Of a DNA stretch of 64,000 nt, positions 42,494-50,709 are shown one piece after another. The DNA lies in the NCBI GenBank assembly GCA_017302795.1, contig JAFLCB010000006.1:186001-250000 (forward strand). The letters are read 5' to 3'. Position numbers and translations under genes: made by a program. The number at the start of each line of letters is the position of its first letter. The stretch's first letter is position 1. The notes beneath the pieces were generated by a model. It was not told the DNA's origin. It ran no database searches and saw only the letters and a program-made list of their open reading frames with translations. The DNA is from Deltaproteobacteria bacterium (GTDB taxonomy: Bacteria > Bdellovibrionota > Bdellovibrionia > Bdellovibrionales > JAMPXM01).

Positions 42494-43312
42494 ATGAGTG
42501 CGTCGTCATCAGGTGAAAGTTCATTGCGTCAATCGAGTCTTTTTGTCGGACACGGGAGTCCGATGAATGCGATCGCGGACAATTCCTACGCGAAAACTTT
42601 GCGAGCGATGGGTGATCGACTGCGGTTGCAAAAACCGAAAGCGGCGGTCGTCTTCTCATCGCACTGGGAAACGGACGGGTTGCAGGTGTTGACAGCCCCC
42701 GAGCCGCGAACGATTCACGACTTTTACGGATTCCCCAAAGCACTCTTTGAAATTCAGTATCCTGCGAAAGGCGACGTCGAGCTCGCACAAGAGGTGGCCG
42801 AAGTTTTAAAGCATGAACCAGCCGTGCCAACCACTCAGTGGGGTTTTGATCACGGGGTTTGGTCAGTGATGCGCCACCTCTGGCCAGACGCGAACTTGCC
42901 GATCGTGATGGTTTCTGTTTCAAAACGACTTGATCCGGAATCCCACATTCGCATTGGCGAACAATTGCGGTACCTCCGTGATCAGAAAGTTTTGATCCTC
43001 GGTAGCGGGAACATTGTTCATAATCTTCGTGAGATCAATCGAGACGCCGAGGCCACGCCTTATGCTTGGGCTGTCGAGTTCGATGCGAAAATAGCGGATG
43101 CATTGAAAGTACGCGACGCCAAAACTCTAGCTGGAGCAACTCGCGCGAGTGATATGGCCTCTCGAAAGTCGTTACCAACCCGCGAGCACTATATGCCGCT
43201 TCTTCCAGTTTTCGGTGCTAGCTTTGCAGACGAAAGTCCTCAGTTTTTTATTGAAGAGATGCAAAACGCTTCGATTTCTATGCGTTCCATCATCTATGGA
43301 CGCGATGCCTAA
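42494..43312 (+). CDS. ygiD: Class III extradiol dioxygenase, YgiD/DODA type
   Basis: 272 residues. The LigB-fold metal ligands appear as VGHGSPMN (His), FSSHWE (His), FDHGVW (His-region) and GSGNIVHN. This is the 4,5-DOPA extradiol dioxygenase family (YgiD), Zn or Fe enzyme. Short polar extension at the N-terminus. Overlaps by a few bases the Nudix gene downstream. Confidence 0.9.
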   Translation: MSASSSGESSLRQSSLFVGHGSPMNAIADNSYAKTLRAMGDRLRLQKPKAAVVFSSHWETDGLQVLTAPEPRTIHDFYGFPKALFEIQYPAKGDVELAQEVAEVLKHEPAVPTTQWGFDHGVWSVMRHLWPDANLPIVMVSVSKRLDPESHIRIGEQLRYLRDQKVLILGSGNIVHNLREINRDAEATPYAWAVEFDAKIADALKVRDAKTLAGATRASDMASRKSLPTREHYMPLLPVFGASFADESPQFFIEEMQNASISMRSIIYGRDA

Positions 43313-43784
43313 CCAATTGCAAAACACTAAACTGCAGATGGCGAAGGGGCAAAATCCGGAGCCTTCAATAAAAGGTCCGATTGCAGTTGTGGCAGCAGTT
43401 ATTCGAAACAGAAATGGACAGATTCTGCTCGCCAGGCGACCCGATTCCCATTCGGTTGCCGGCGGACTTTGGGAATTTCCGGGCGGGAAGATTGATGCTG
43501 GCGAATCGCCGGAGGAAGCGCTTCGCCGTGAAATCCGGGAAGAATTGGGAATCGAGATAAAAGTGCAGGGCCTGATTGATGTCGTCTCTCACGTTTATGA
43601 TATTTCCTCGCTTTCCAAACTACACATTTTGTTGATGGGCTATTTGGCAGAATACGTCAGCGGAGAAATTCGACTCCAGGATGTCGCCGAAGTTGAGTGG
43701 GTGCCGGACGACCAGCCGCCAGCACATCACTTCGCGCCGGCCGACGTTCCATTCGTTGAAAAGGTTTGGCCGAACAGGCGATGA
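43305..43784 (+). CDS. mutT: Nudix hydrolase (MutT-like, 8-oxo-dGTP diphosphatase)
   Basis: 159 residues from ATG 43305 (frame open from further upstream; ATG 43296 and 43339 are also possible). Full Nudix box GX5EX7REUXEEXGU at GGKIDAGESPEEALRREI then REELGI. Core VAAVIRNRNGQILLARRP is MutT-like, as is the C-terminal VEWVPDD. Cleans the nucleotide pool of oxidised purines. Its 3' end overlaps the convergent SpoU-TrmO gene by 58 bases. Confidence 0.9.
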   Translation: MPNQLQNTKLQMAKGQNPEPSIKGPIAVVAAVIRNRNGQILLARRPDSHSVAGGLWEFPGGKIDAGESPEEALRREIREELGIEIKVQGLIDVVSHVYDISSLSKLHILLMGYLAEYVSGEIRLQDVAEVEWVPDDQPPAHHFAPADVPFVEKVWPNRR

Positions 43785-45403
43785 AGAGTCTTGTCCCCAT
43801 GGGGATCGGCAAAATCCGCCAGTTCGAAGGCAGTGTAACCGGACGCGACGTCCATGATCTTTAATGTCGGCACCGGTGATTCGGAAATTGTTGCGGACAT
43901 TCGCCAAGTGCGAAATGCCACTTGAAAGTGAGTGGTTGAATCCAAAGAGGAAGTCGTTATTTCTGAAACTCGCTTTCGACTTTGATCCAAGGGCTGATAG
44001 CGAAGCTGTTCTTCAATGAAGCCGCGTAGACGATTTTCACCATTTGATTCTAGCCAATCGAGTTTTTCTTCGGCCATTGCGGATTCTTCAATTGAATAAG
44101 GCTCGGGGAGTTCGTCGACCCATCCTGCTTTAGCTTCTGGAAATGAGTCCGCCTGGGGCAGATAAGGTTTTATGTCGTAAATAGGAGTTTCGTCTAAAAG
44201 ATCATGGCCCTCGATTAAAAGATTTCGTCCCTCCACTTTCAGAAGCCGAACGCTCGAAAGACCGATTCGGTTGGGGCGGTGAGGCGAGCGAGTTGCGAAC
44301 ACGCCGCGCTTCTCTCCATCGCCTCTCGGCGGACGCACCATCGGAAGCCAGCCTTGGCTTTCGTGAAATCCAAACACCAGCCACACTCGTTCGAATCCGG
44401 CAAGCGATTGAAGCGCTTGTTCAAAGTTTCCGGGGCGACCCTGAAAACGTGGATAGAGGCGAATCCATGCCTGTGAAGCACTTTCGCCATAGTTCGCCTG
44501 TCGGGGTGCTGCTTGAGGCACGGAATGTCCGCCTTCGATTTTGCCGATCGCGTGGAGTAATTCGATTTCCGAAGAAACTAGATTTACTTCACGCCACCTA
44601 TTTGCGGCGATGCCAAAAGAGATGCCAACATTTAAAGAGTTCTTGGAACCAAGAGTTGAAATGCGGACGACGTGATCGCATTTTTTTAGAGTTTGCGAAT
44701 CGACACCAAAGCGCTCGTTACCTAAGATCACCGCTGACTTTTCTGGCCACTGGAAAGTCTCTAACGCTTCGGCTCCGGGTGCATTTTCGAGTGCGATGAC
44801 GGAGAAGCCGGATTCTTTCAGCGCTGCGATAGCAATTTCTGTTCGGTCAAAATTTTTAACGGTTAAAAGCTTGTCAGTTCCCATCGCGGTCTTAAGAGGA
44901 TCAGCCGTATATCCAGTTAGCCATACTTCATTCGCTTGAAAGGCTTCGCTGGTTCTATAAATCGCTCCGACGTTAAAGGCAGATCGAAGATTTTCACAAA
45001 TGACAATTCGCGGTAGGCGTGATTTGATTTCCGCAGCATTTGTGCTTGGTTGGTTGCCGTCTTGTTCGGAAAAAAGAAATTCTTCATCGCGAGCAGCTCT
45101 CCCGCTCAATCTTTCCAACGGCACCAGGAGGGCCATCAAATGCCTTGGGCCCAGTTTCGCATCTACCTTTGACGCAAGCTCGGAAAGCTTCTTGACCAAT
45201 GCGTGCTCGCCGTCGCTCATCCGTAGAAGGCAGTCGCGAAACTTATCCTCAGCCATCTTCAATCGATAGGCAGGGGACAAAACATCATTTTGCGGATCTT
45301 CACTGCTCCAGTCGCGGGTAAACTCTAATTCTAATTCAAGGCCTGCTTTTAGAGCGGCTTCTAACAGTTTATGATCCGCAACTGTAAATCCGCTTGTAGT
45401 CAT
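43727..45403 (-). CDS. Fusion of SpoU-type RNA methyltransferase and TrmO
   Basis: 558 residues with two enzymes in one chain. Residues 1-130 are helical, without recognised motif. About 130-275 is a SPOUT methyltransferase: RSAFNVGAIYRTSEA (motif 1), AVILGNERFG (motif 2), NSLNVGISFGIA (motif 3), a 2'-O-ribose RNA methylase. About 308-425 is TrmO (tsaA/YaeB), which methylates N6 of t6A37 in tRNA: FERVWLVFGFH, KRGVFATRSPHRPNRIGLSS. The last 90 residues are linker and tail. It starts on the last base of the metG stop codon, one operon with metG. Confidence 0.9.
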   Translation of the reverse strand: MTTSGFTVADHKLLEAALKAGLELELEFTRDWSSEDPQNDVLSPAYRLKMAEDKFRDCLLRMSDGEHALVKKLSELASKVDAKLGPRHLMALLVPLERLSGRAARDEEFLFSEQDGNQPSTNAAEIKSRLPRIVICENLRSAFNVGAIYRTSEAFQANEVWLTGYTADPLKTAMGTDKLLTVKNFDRTEIAIAALKESGFSVIALENAPGAEALETFQWPEKSAVILGNERFGVDSQTLKKCDHVVRISTLGSKNSLNVGISFGIAANRWREVNLVSSEIELLHAIGKIEGGHSVPQAAPRQANYGESASQAWIRLYPRFQGRPGNFEQALQSLAGFERVWLVFGFHESQGWLPMVRPPRGDGEKRGVFATRSPHRPNRIGLSSVRLLKVEGRNLLIEGHDLLDETPIYDIKPYLPQADSFPEAKAGWVDELPEPYSIEESAMAEEKLDWLESNGENRLRGFIEEQLRYQPLDQSRKRVSEITTSSLDSTTHFQVAFRTWRMSATISESPVPTLKIMDVASGYTAFELADFADPHGDKTLHRLFGQTFSTNGTSAGAK

Positions 45404-47574
45404 TACTTTACGCGGTCGCCTGGTTTGGCGCCAGCATCTGGAGAAAGGATGAAAAGACCCTTGCTTGCTCCATCGGTCGGGTCAGACGCAGCGAGAACCA
45501 TTCCTTCACTCATACCGAACTTCATTTTTCTTGGCGCCAGGTTTGCGACAACCACGGTGAGGCGACCTTCGAGCGTAGCGGGGTCATAAGCCGACTTAAT
45601 TCCCGCAAACACTTGGCGCGTGCCAAGCGGTCCGAGATCAATTTGTAGCTTCAAGAGCTTATCTGCTTCCGGGATCGCTTCTGCTTTCACGATTTTCCCG
45701 ATGCGAAGATCAACTTTGTTGAAGGTGTCAATATCAAGGAAGCTAGGTTCACCAGTCGAGGAGGTAGTTTCAGTCATAGAATTTCCTTTCGCGTTTGCGG
45801 GCGGCGAAGATTTCGCCTGACCAGTCGAGCTGGTCGTCGCGCCAGCGCTCGCTTTTCGCACTTCGCCGACTTTTTCGTTTTCTTTTTTTGTTGCTTCAAT
45901 CATTGCTTCAACTTTTGCGGTTTCGATGCGAGTTGCGAGGTGCTGGTATTCACCAATTTTAGTTCCCAGCAGCGTTTTTGCTGTGTCGGCCCAAACATAG
46001 GGTTTTTCGTTAAGTAGTGCCGCTACTTTGTCCGCAAAGTCTGGCAGAACTGGCTTTAGAGAAATCGCAATGAGACGGAAGACATTGAGAGTCGTAGTTA
46101 ACACCTGGCGTGTTTGTGACTCGTCCGTTTTTATCATTCCCCAAGGGGCTTTCTCGTCAAAGTACTTGTTTGCTTCGTCGGCAATCTCGCGAAGAACTCC
46201 CAAAACTTTCGCGAAATCCCGCTTTTCGTAAAAGTCTGCGATCTCGGGTAAAAGCGGTCGGATTTTTTTCGCAAGCAACGTTTCTCCATCCGCATCAAGG
46301 CTTGTCGATAGCTCGGATCCCAAACGTTTCCCAAGCATCTGCGCACCACGAGAACCAAGATTGGTAATTTTTCCGACGAGATCGGAATTCACACGGTTGA
46401 CGAAATCGTCCAAGCCAAGATCGATGTCTTGCAAAGCAGAATTCAACTTCGACGCAAAATAATAGCGCAAATAACTAGCGTCGAGGTGGTTGAGATAGGT
46501 GCGTGCAGAAACGAAAGTGCCTTTTGATTTCGACATCTTCTCGCCGTTGACAGTCAGAAAGCCATTAACGAAGACCTCTGTTGGAAGCTTTCGTCCCGCA
46601 GTTTTCAACATCGCTGGCCAAAACAGCAGATGAAACTTGATAATGTCTTTTCCAATGAAGTGAAAAATCTCCGAAGGTTTTCCCCCGGCATCGACTGGTT
46701 TCCAATAGTCATCGACGGAGTATCCGCCTAGTTTTCCAACGGGCGAGTTGCACCACTGTTCGCTGGACGAAATATAACCGATCGGTGCGTCTAGCCAAAC
46801 ATAGAAATATTTGTCAGTCGTTCCTGGAATTTTGAATCCAAAATAGGGGGCATCTCGAGAAATGTCCCAATCCAAAAGTTCGCCGTCAATCCATTCGCCC
46901 AATTTGTTTGCGACTTCTTCTGGCGCGTGACTGGGAACCCAGTCCTTCAAAAAAGTTTGAAAGTTTGAAAGTTTAAAGGCGATCGTGTCTGATACCTTCA
47001 GCGTGGGGGCGGATCCGCACATTGAACAGCCTGGATTTTTCAAATCCGTTGCGGCATAGGTTGCGCCGCACTTGTCACAGCTGTCGCCGTACTGTTCGAC
47101 GGCGCCACACTTGGGACATGTTCCTTTGACGAAGCGATCGGGCAGGAACATTTTGTCGTGATTGCACCAAAGCTGTTCACGTGGTTTGACGACCGTGTGG
47201 CCCGCATCGCGCATTTTGATATAAAACTCTTCCGCGAGTTTTCTATTTTCTTCGGTATTGGTTGAAGAGTAATGGTCAAACTGAATTCCGAAATCAGAGA
47301 AGTCTTGAAAATGATCTGCTTGTGATTTCGCAATCAGTTGTTCAGGTGTGATACCAAGCTCGCGTGCTTTTACCATGATCGGAGTACCGTGGGTGTCGTC
47401 GCCGCAAATGTAAATGCAGTCGCGGCCGGTCATGCGATTCCAGCGAACCCAAAAATCTGCCTGCATATACCCGACGAGGTGGCCAATGTGGATTGGTCCA
47501 TTGGCATAAGGCAGCGCTGCCGTGACAAGGCGTTTGGGTGACTTCATTTCTGTGTTTGCGTTGTTGTTGGCCAT
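45403..47574 (-). CDS. metG: Methionyl-tRNA synthetase with C-terminal tRNA-binding domain
   Basis: 723 residues. Class I synthetase: HIGH-type motif PIHIGHLVG, zinc-knuckle CPKCG and CDKCG and a further CSMC, then KMSKS in EKMSKSKGTF, followed by the anticodon-binding domain and a C-terminal EMAP/Trbp111 OB fold (about 625-723, DLRIGKIVKAEAIPEADKLL). Heads an operon with the SpoU-TrmO fusion, consistent with a tRNA-centred unit. Its gene ends overlapping by one base. Confidence 0.97.
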   Translation of the reverse strand: MANNNANTEMKSPKRLVTAALPYANGPIHIGHLVGYMQADFWVRWNRMTGRDCIYICGDDTHGTPIMVKARELGITPEQLIAKSQADHFQDFSDFGIQFDHYSSTNTEENRKLAEEFYIKMRDAGHTVVKPREQLWCNHDKMFLPDRFVKGTCPKCGAVEQYGDSCDKCGATYAATDLKNPGCSMCGSAPTLKVSDTIAFKLSNFQTFLKDWVPSHAPEEVANKLGEWIDGELLDWDISRDAPYFGFKIPGTTDKYFYVWLDAPIGYISSSEQWCNSPVGKLGGYSVDDYWKPVDAGGKPSEIFHFIGKDIIKFHLLFWPAMLKTAGRKLPTEVFVNGFLTVNGEKMSKSKGTFVSARTYLNHLDASYLRYYFASKLNSALQDIDLGLDDFVNRVNSDLVGKITNLGSRGAQMLGKRLGSELSTSLDADGETLLAKKIRPLLPEIADFYEKRDFAKVLGVLREIADEANKYFDEKAPWGMIKTDESQTRQVLTTTLNVFRLIAISLKPVLPDFADKVAALLNEKPYVWADTAKTLLGTKIGEYQHLATRIETAKVEAMIEATKKENEKVGEVRKASAGATTSSTGQAKSSPPANAKGNSMTETTSSTGEPSFLDIDTFNKVDLRIGKIVKAEAIPEADKLLKLQIDLGPLGTRQVFAGIKSAYDPATLEGRLTVVVANLAPRKMKFGMSEGMVLAASDPTDGASKGLFILSPDAGAKPGDRVK

Positions 47575-47653
47575 AGGTTGCTAGGATGGCAGAGATCATG
47601 CGAGTCGTCACCCGCGTAGTGTAGGCACGCGCAAAAGGCTCGCGTAAAAGATT

Positions 47654-47715
47654 GCTTTAAGCGAACCTTTTCATTAGAATGATCTATTTTTAATAAGCAT
47701 AATCATGGCTTAAAG
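47654..47715. promoter_or_regulatory. Inverted GCTTTAAGC / GCTTAAAG boxes before a Crp/Fnr gene
   Basis: GCTTTAAGC (47654-47662) and GCTTAAAG (47708-47715) are short opposite-facing boxes in the 149-bp gap between divergent metG and the Crp/Fnr gene. The nearer box is eight bases before the ATG. Possible autoregulatory sites; short and A+T rich, so low certainty. Confidence 0.35.
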
Positions 47716-47723
47716 TTTCTTCT

Positions 47724-48524
47724 ATGGAACAAACAGTAGATCTGATTCTCCCCACATCACGTGACTCTCAATTCCAAATCCTGACATTCGAGCCCGGAGT
47801 GATTTTGGTTCGTTCAGGTCAGCCGTTGCTTGGTCTGATCACAGTTATCAAAGGGCGGCTAAAACGAAAACGACAGTACCCTGCCGGCGAATTCCTAGTT
47901 GGCATTGCGGGTCCAGGCGATCGAATTGGAATTTTCGAACTGCTTGAAAGTATGCGGCATGGTGAAGGAGCGCGCCATGGCGAAACACTGGAAACGATCG
48001 GTCATGTTGAGGTGCAAATTGAACCTGCAAGCGTCGTAGAGGTCCGTCTTCGAGCCTTTCCAAAAGAGGTTCGCGACCTTGTGACGAAAGGCGTCGGAGA
48101 TTCAAGGTTGGACACGGCGAGGCCGTCCCGATTTTCAATGAAACTTCGTCGACCGCTGGACTTGTTGCCCGTTAAGGCTAGGGTAGCGGCTACGCTTTGG
48201 AACCTGATGGAATCTCACGGGGTGCGCGGGGCCGACGGCGTCCTTCTGGATTTGGATTTGACGCGCGAAGAAATTGCCCACCTTGCAGGTACTGTCTACG
48301 AGTCTGTCATTCGAATGTTAACCAAATTCAAAAACGATGGTTTGATTCAATTGGAAGGCCGAAAGATTTTAATTAAGGACGAAACTCTCCTCGCGAGAAC
48401 CGCGCAAATAGTGTTAGATCGTCCAGAAACGGGAGTAGATCGCCATGATTCGAGATCTGATAAAGAAGCCGTCGTCGAAAATCACGGTTCGAAAGACAAC
48501 AGCTCTTCCAAAGAAGCGTGCTGA
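47724..48524 (+). CDS. Crp/Fnr-family transcriptional regulator
   Basis: 266 residues: cyclic-nucleotide-binding-like beta roll (about 20-110, GVILVRSGQPLLGLITVIKG) and a C-terminal winged HTH (about 175-225, LTREEIAHLAGTVYESVIRMLTKF) characteristic of the family. No Fnr cysteine cluster is present. After the HTH a Ser/Lys/Asp-rich tail of about 35 residues overlaps the next gene. Ligand unknown. Confidence 0.87.
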   Translation: MEQTVDLILPTSRDSQFQILTFEPGVILVRSGQPLLGLITVIKGRLKRKRQYPAGEFLVGIAGPGDRIGIFELLESMRHGEGARHGETLETIGHVEVQIEPASVVEVRLRAFPKEVRDLVTKGVGDSRLDTARPSRFSMKLRRPLDLLPVKARVAATLWNLMESHGVRGADGVLLDLDLTREEIAHLAGTVYESVIRMLTKFKNDGLIQLEGRKILIKDETLLARTAQIVLDRPETGVDRHDSRSDKEAVVENHGSKDNSSSKEAC

Positions 48525-49143
48525 AATAGAAGCGCTTCTGACCAAAGAGGGTGTCGAGCGATTTCTGAATGAGATGGGCCGTGGTGCGCTAGAAGCTTCG
48601 GTCGAGACCTTCACTGAAACGGCGAATGAAACTTCCACGGAAGCTTCTACTGAAACTTCGGCCGATAATTCCGCCGATAATCTGCCCGACGTGAAACTCG
48701 GACTAGGCGACACTGTAACAGTGAAGCTGGTCGCGCTTGAATTCGCGGGTTTAACTGGACTCGCGCAAATGTTAGTTGCTGCTAAAGCTCCCAAGAGTGT
48801 CAAACCTATGATTGAAAGCACTCCAGTATTCGAAAAGGTTGGGGCTGGACTCGATTTGGCCTACGGCCTACTTCGTGGCGGACTCACTTTTTCAAGCAAA
48901 GTGACGGAATGGAATTCCGACGCCGACGCTCTGACCTACGTAGACGAGGGCATTCAGCTGCCAAAACCACTCACTTCTTGGAAGCACACTCACAGAGTTA
49001 CCGACAGTGATGAGGGTGGGATGATCATTGATGAGCTGACGGTCGAAGTTGATCCGGCGATTGCTGCGCCCGTAGTAGAAAGCGCGCTGCGTCTTCATCT
49101 GGATAGTCGCGCGAAAGCCTATAAAAAAGTTTTCGAGGCTTAG
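48445..49143 (+). CDS. SRPBCC/cyclase-like protein with Thr/Glu/Ser repeat
   Basis: 232 residues. It begins inside the Crp/Fnr gene with an 80-base overlap in another frame; the first ATG may be replaced by an internal start. After a basic start and a helix, an 8-residue-type repeat of TETSTEAS-like composition (about 52-80) forms a linker. The C-terminal 130 residues look like an SRPBCC ligand-binding fold (LTYVDEGIQLPKPLTSWKHT, then TDSDEGGMIIDELTVEV and AHLDSRAKAYKKVF-like end). Fold call by eye. Confidence 0.6.
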   Translation: MIRDLIKKPSSKITVRKTTALPKKRAEIEALLTKEGVERFLNEMGRGALEASVETFTETANETSTEASTETSADNSADNLPDVKLGLGDTVTVKLVALEFAGLTGLAQMLVAAKAPKSVKPMIESTPVFEKVGAGLDLAYGLLRGGLTFSSKVTEWNSDADALTYVDEGIQLPKPLTSWKHTHRVTDSDEGGMIIDELTVEVDPAIAAPVVESALRLHLDSRAKAYKKVFEA

Positions 49144-49210
49144 CCTATTTCAGGCGACGCAAAATCCCGTTGAGTTAAAACTCGGTATGAGAGGGTTTCA
49201 AATACTGATA

Positions 49211-49231
49211 GACAAGTTAGCTCAACTTGTC
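49211..49231. terminator. Hairpin between convergent genes
   Basis: GACAAGTT and AACTTGTC pair perfectly over a five-base loop, 24 bases beyond the minus-strand stop at 49255 and 68 bases beyond the plus-strand stop at 49143. There is no clear T-run on either side, so it is only a candidate bidirectional terminator. Confidence 0.4.
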
Positions 49232-49254
49232 GGCGACTTTCTCGTCCGAGCCGT

Positions 49255-50637
49255 TTATTTTTTGATTCTGAGGATTCGTTTTTCGAATTGAAACTTTGCA
49301 AAGTAAAACGCTTTTCGGATCGGCCGAGAGACCGTAAAGTAGAACTGAAAAGCATGGGGGCGAATGAGGTGAAAAGGTAGTGTGATCGAGTAAAGGGCTC
49401 GACCCCACGCAACTTTAGTCACCGTCGGCCAATCGATGTAGTAAAGATGCCGAATGGGCCACGAAAGAGTAAAGTAAACTTTAAAGGCTTTTGGTTTCAG
49501 CCAGTAATAGGGCTGCTTTATCATCCCAAGCGTGCCGCCGTAGCGATGGTAACAATCGACAAAAACGTTGACCGGTAAATCAAGACTTGTTTTTCGCAGA
49601 AGCCAAATCGCAGCTGCCTGGCTTGGTCCCTTGGCAAAGAATGGGATTGATCGCGAATGGATCGAGAGTAAATCTCGGCTGGTGATCGCTTGGCCGTCCC
49701 GGAAAATTCGGATTTTCAATGTCGTGTCGGACTTTCTGAAAAGCTCACGAACTTGAATTCGTGAATAGGTGTGCAGCGGTCGCGCAAGCGGAATTAGGCC
49801 GACCGCGTGGTGAGATTGATTCTTAGATTTTAGCCAAGTCGTTACGTCCTCTTGAAGTTTGTGACCGTCAAAGTTTTCTCGGTAAAGAATTTGTGAATTG
49901 GCAGAAAATAGATTTTCCGGCTCGTGCTCGGTGATCGATTTTTCATTAAAACAGGCTAAGCTGTTCTGACCGTCACCAACATAATCTAAGTACAGCCATC
50001 CGTCTTTCCGGTCGCAAGTAAACAACGTACGGGCTTCCGGCGGTAGGTGATAGGTCTGCGGCACATAGGCCTGGAGGCTTATGTGAAAGTGAAATTCGGG
50101 GTGATATATTTGAAGGTAGTGGCGAACAAGATCCTCAAGGTCGTCGGCGGCTTTGAATAGCTTTCCCGTTTTGATGTTAGTGGACTTAATCTCGGAGCAA
50201 GCTTTTAAAACACCTTCCAGGACAGTTCGCTTGCAGTAGGGCGCGATGTCTGATTCAGCAAATGGAAAAACTGGTTTCTGCTCCCTACGATCGTGATCAA
50301 CAGTTACTCGTCCTATTATTTCGCGAAGCGTTTTCAGTCGCCGAGTGATTTTGTTCCGGTAATACGGCTCATCTACAAAAAGTGAACCGAAGTTAAAGTG
50401 CCAAAGACTTTTGCGGCTGATCTCTTCAGCGAAAGCAGCTGCCCACTGTTCTTGGAAGGGGCCGGGCAAAAGTTCGAACGCAATCCAGGTGCGGTCGGTC
50501 GAGTTTTTTTTCTCGGGAATGTTTTGCTTTAATGTTTGAGGCTTCAGAGGGTGTCGCGAGGCCGCTGCCGCAAACGTTCTTGCTTCAGGTTCTACTGCTG
50601 AATTTTCTAAGACCCCAAATTCAATTCGAATGGGCAT
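49255..50637 (-). CDS. Uncharacterised 460-residue protein divergent from radical SAM gene
   Basis: Not recognised. No signal peptide or TM helix; high in aromatic residues. Two related segments near the C-terminus, starting KPKAF (residue 381) and RPHAF (426), share the pattern [KR]P-x-AF-x-x-YFT-x-S-x-PIR-x-x-[YF], a 45-residue period. Middle parts include GWLYLDYVGDG and NVFVDCYHRYGGTLG. It starts at ATG 50637, 72 bases from the divergent radical SAM gene, so shared regulation is likely. No enzymatic motif seen. A partner or substrate of the radical SAM enzyme is a guess. Confidence 0.7.
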   Translation of the reverse strand: MPIRIEFGVLENSAVEPEARTFAAAASRHPLKPQTLKQNIPEKKNSTDRTWIAFELLPGPFQEQWAAAFAEEISRKSLWHFNFGSLFVDEPYYRNKITRRLKTLREIIGRVTVDHDRREQKPVFPFAESDIAPYCKRTVLEGVLKACSEIKSTNIKTGKLFKAADDLEDLVRHYLQIYHPEFHFHISLQAYVPQTYHLPPEARTLFTCDRKDGWLYLDYVGDGQNSLACFNEKSITEHEPENLFSANSQILYRENFDGHKLQEDVTTWLKSKNQSHHAVGLIPLARPLHTYSRIQVRELFRKSDTTLKIRIFRDGQAITSRDLLSIHSRSIPFFAKGPSQAAAIWLLRKTSLDLPVNVFVDCYHRYGGTLGMIKQPYYWLKPKAFKVYFTLSWPIRHLYYIDWPTVTKVAWGRALYSITLPFHLIRPHAFQFYFTVSRPIRKAFYFAKFQFEKRILRIKK

Positions 50638-50709
50638 GAACGCCTTTTCTTAGAGTTTCGTGCCGTATTTGATTGTGCAAACGCTAACGTCATTTGCTAT
50701 AAACTGTCT

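Noticed and set aside
44293-44799. 168-codon plus-strand frame inside the SpoU-TrmO gene
   Set aside because: Antisense to clear TrmO and SPOUT motifs; Arg-rich composition of a shadow frame.
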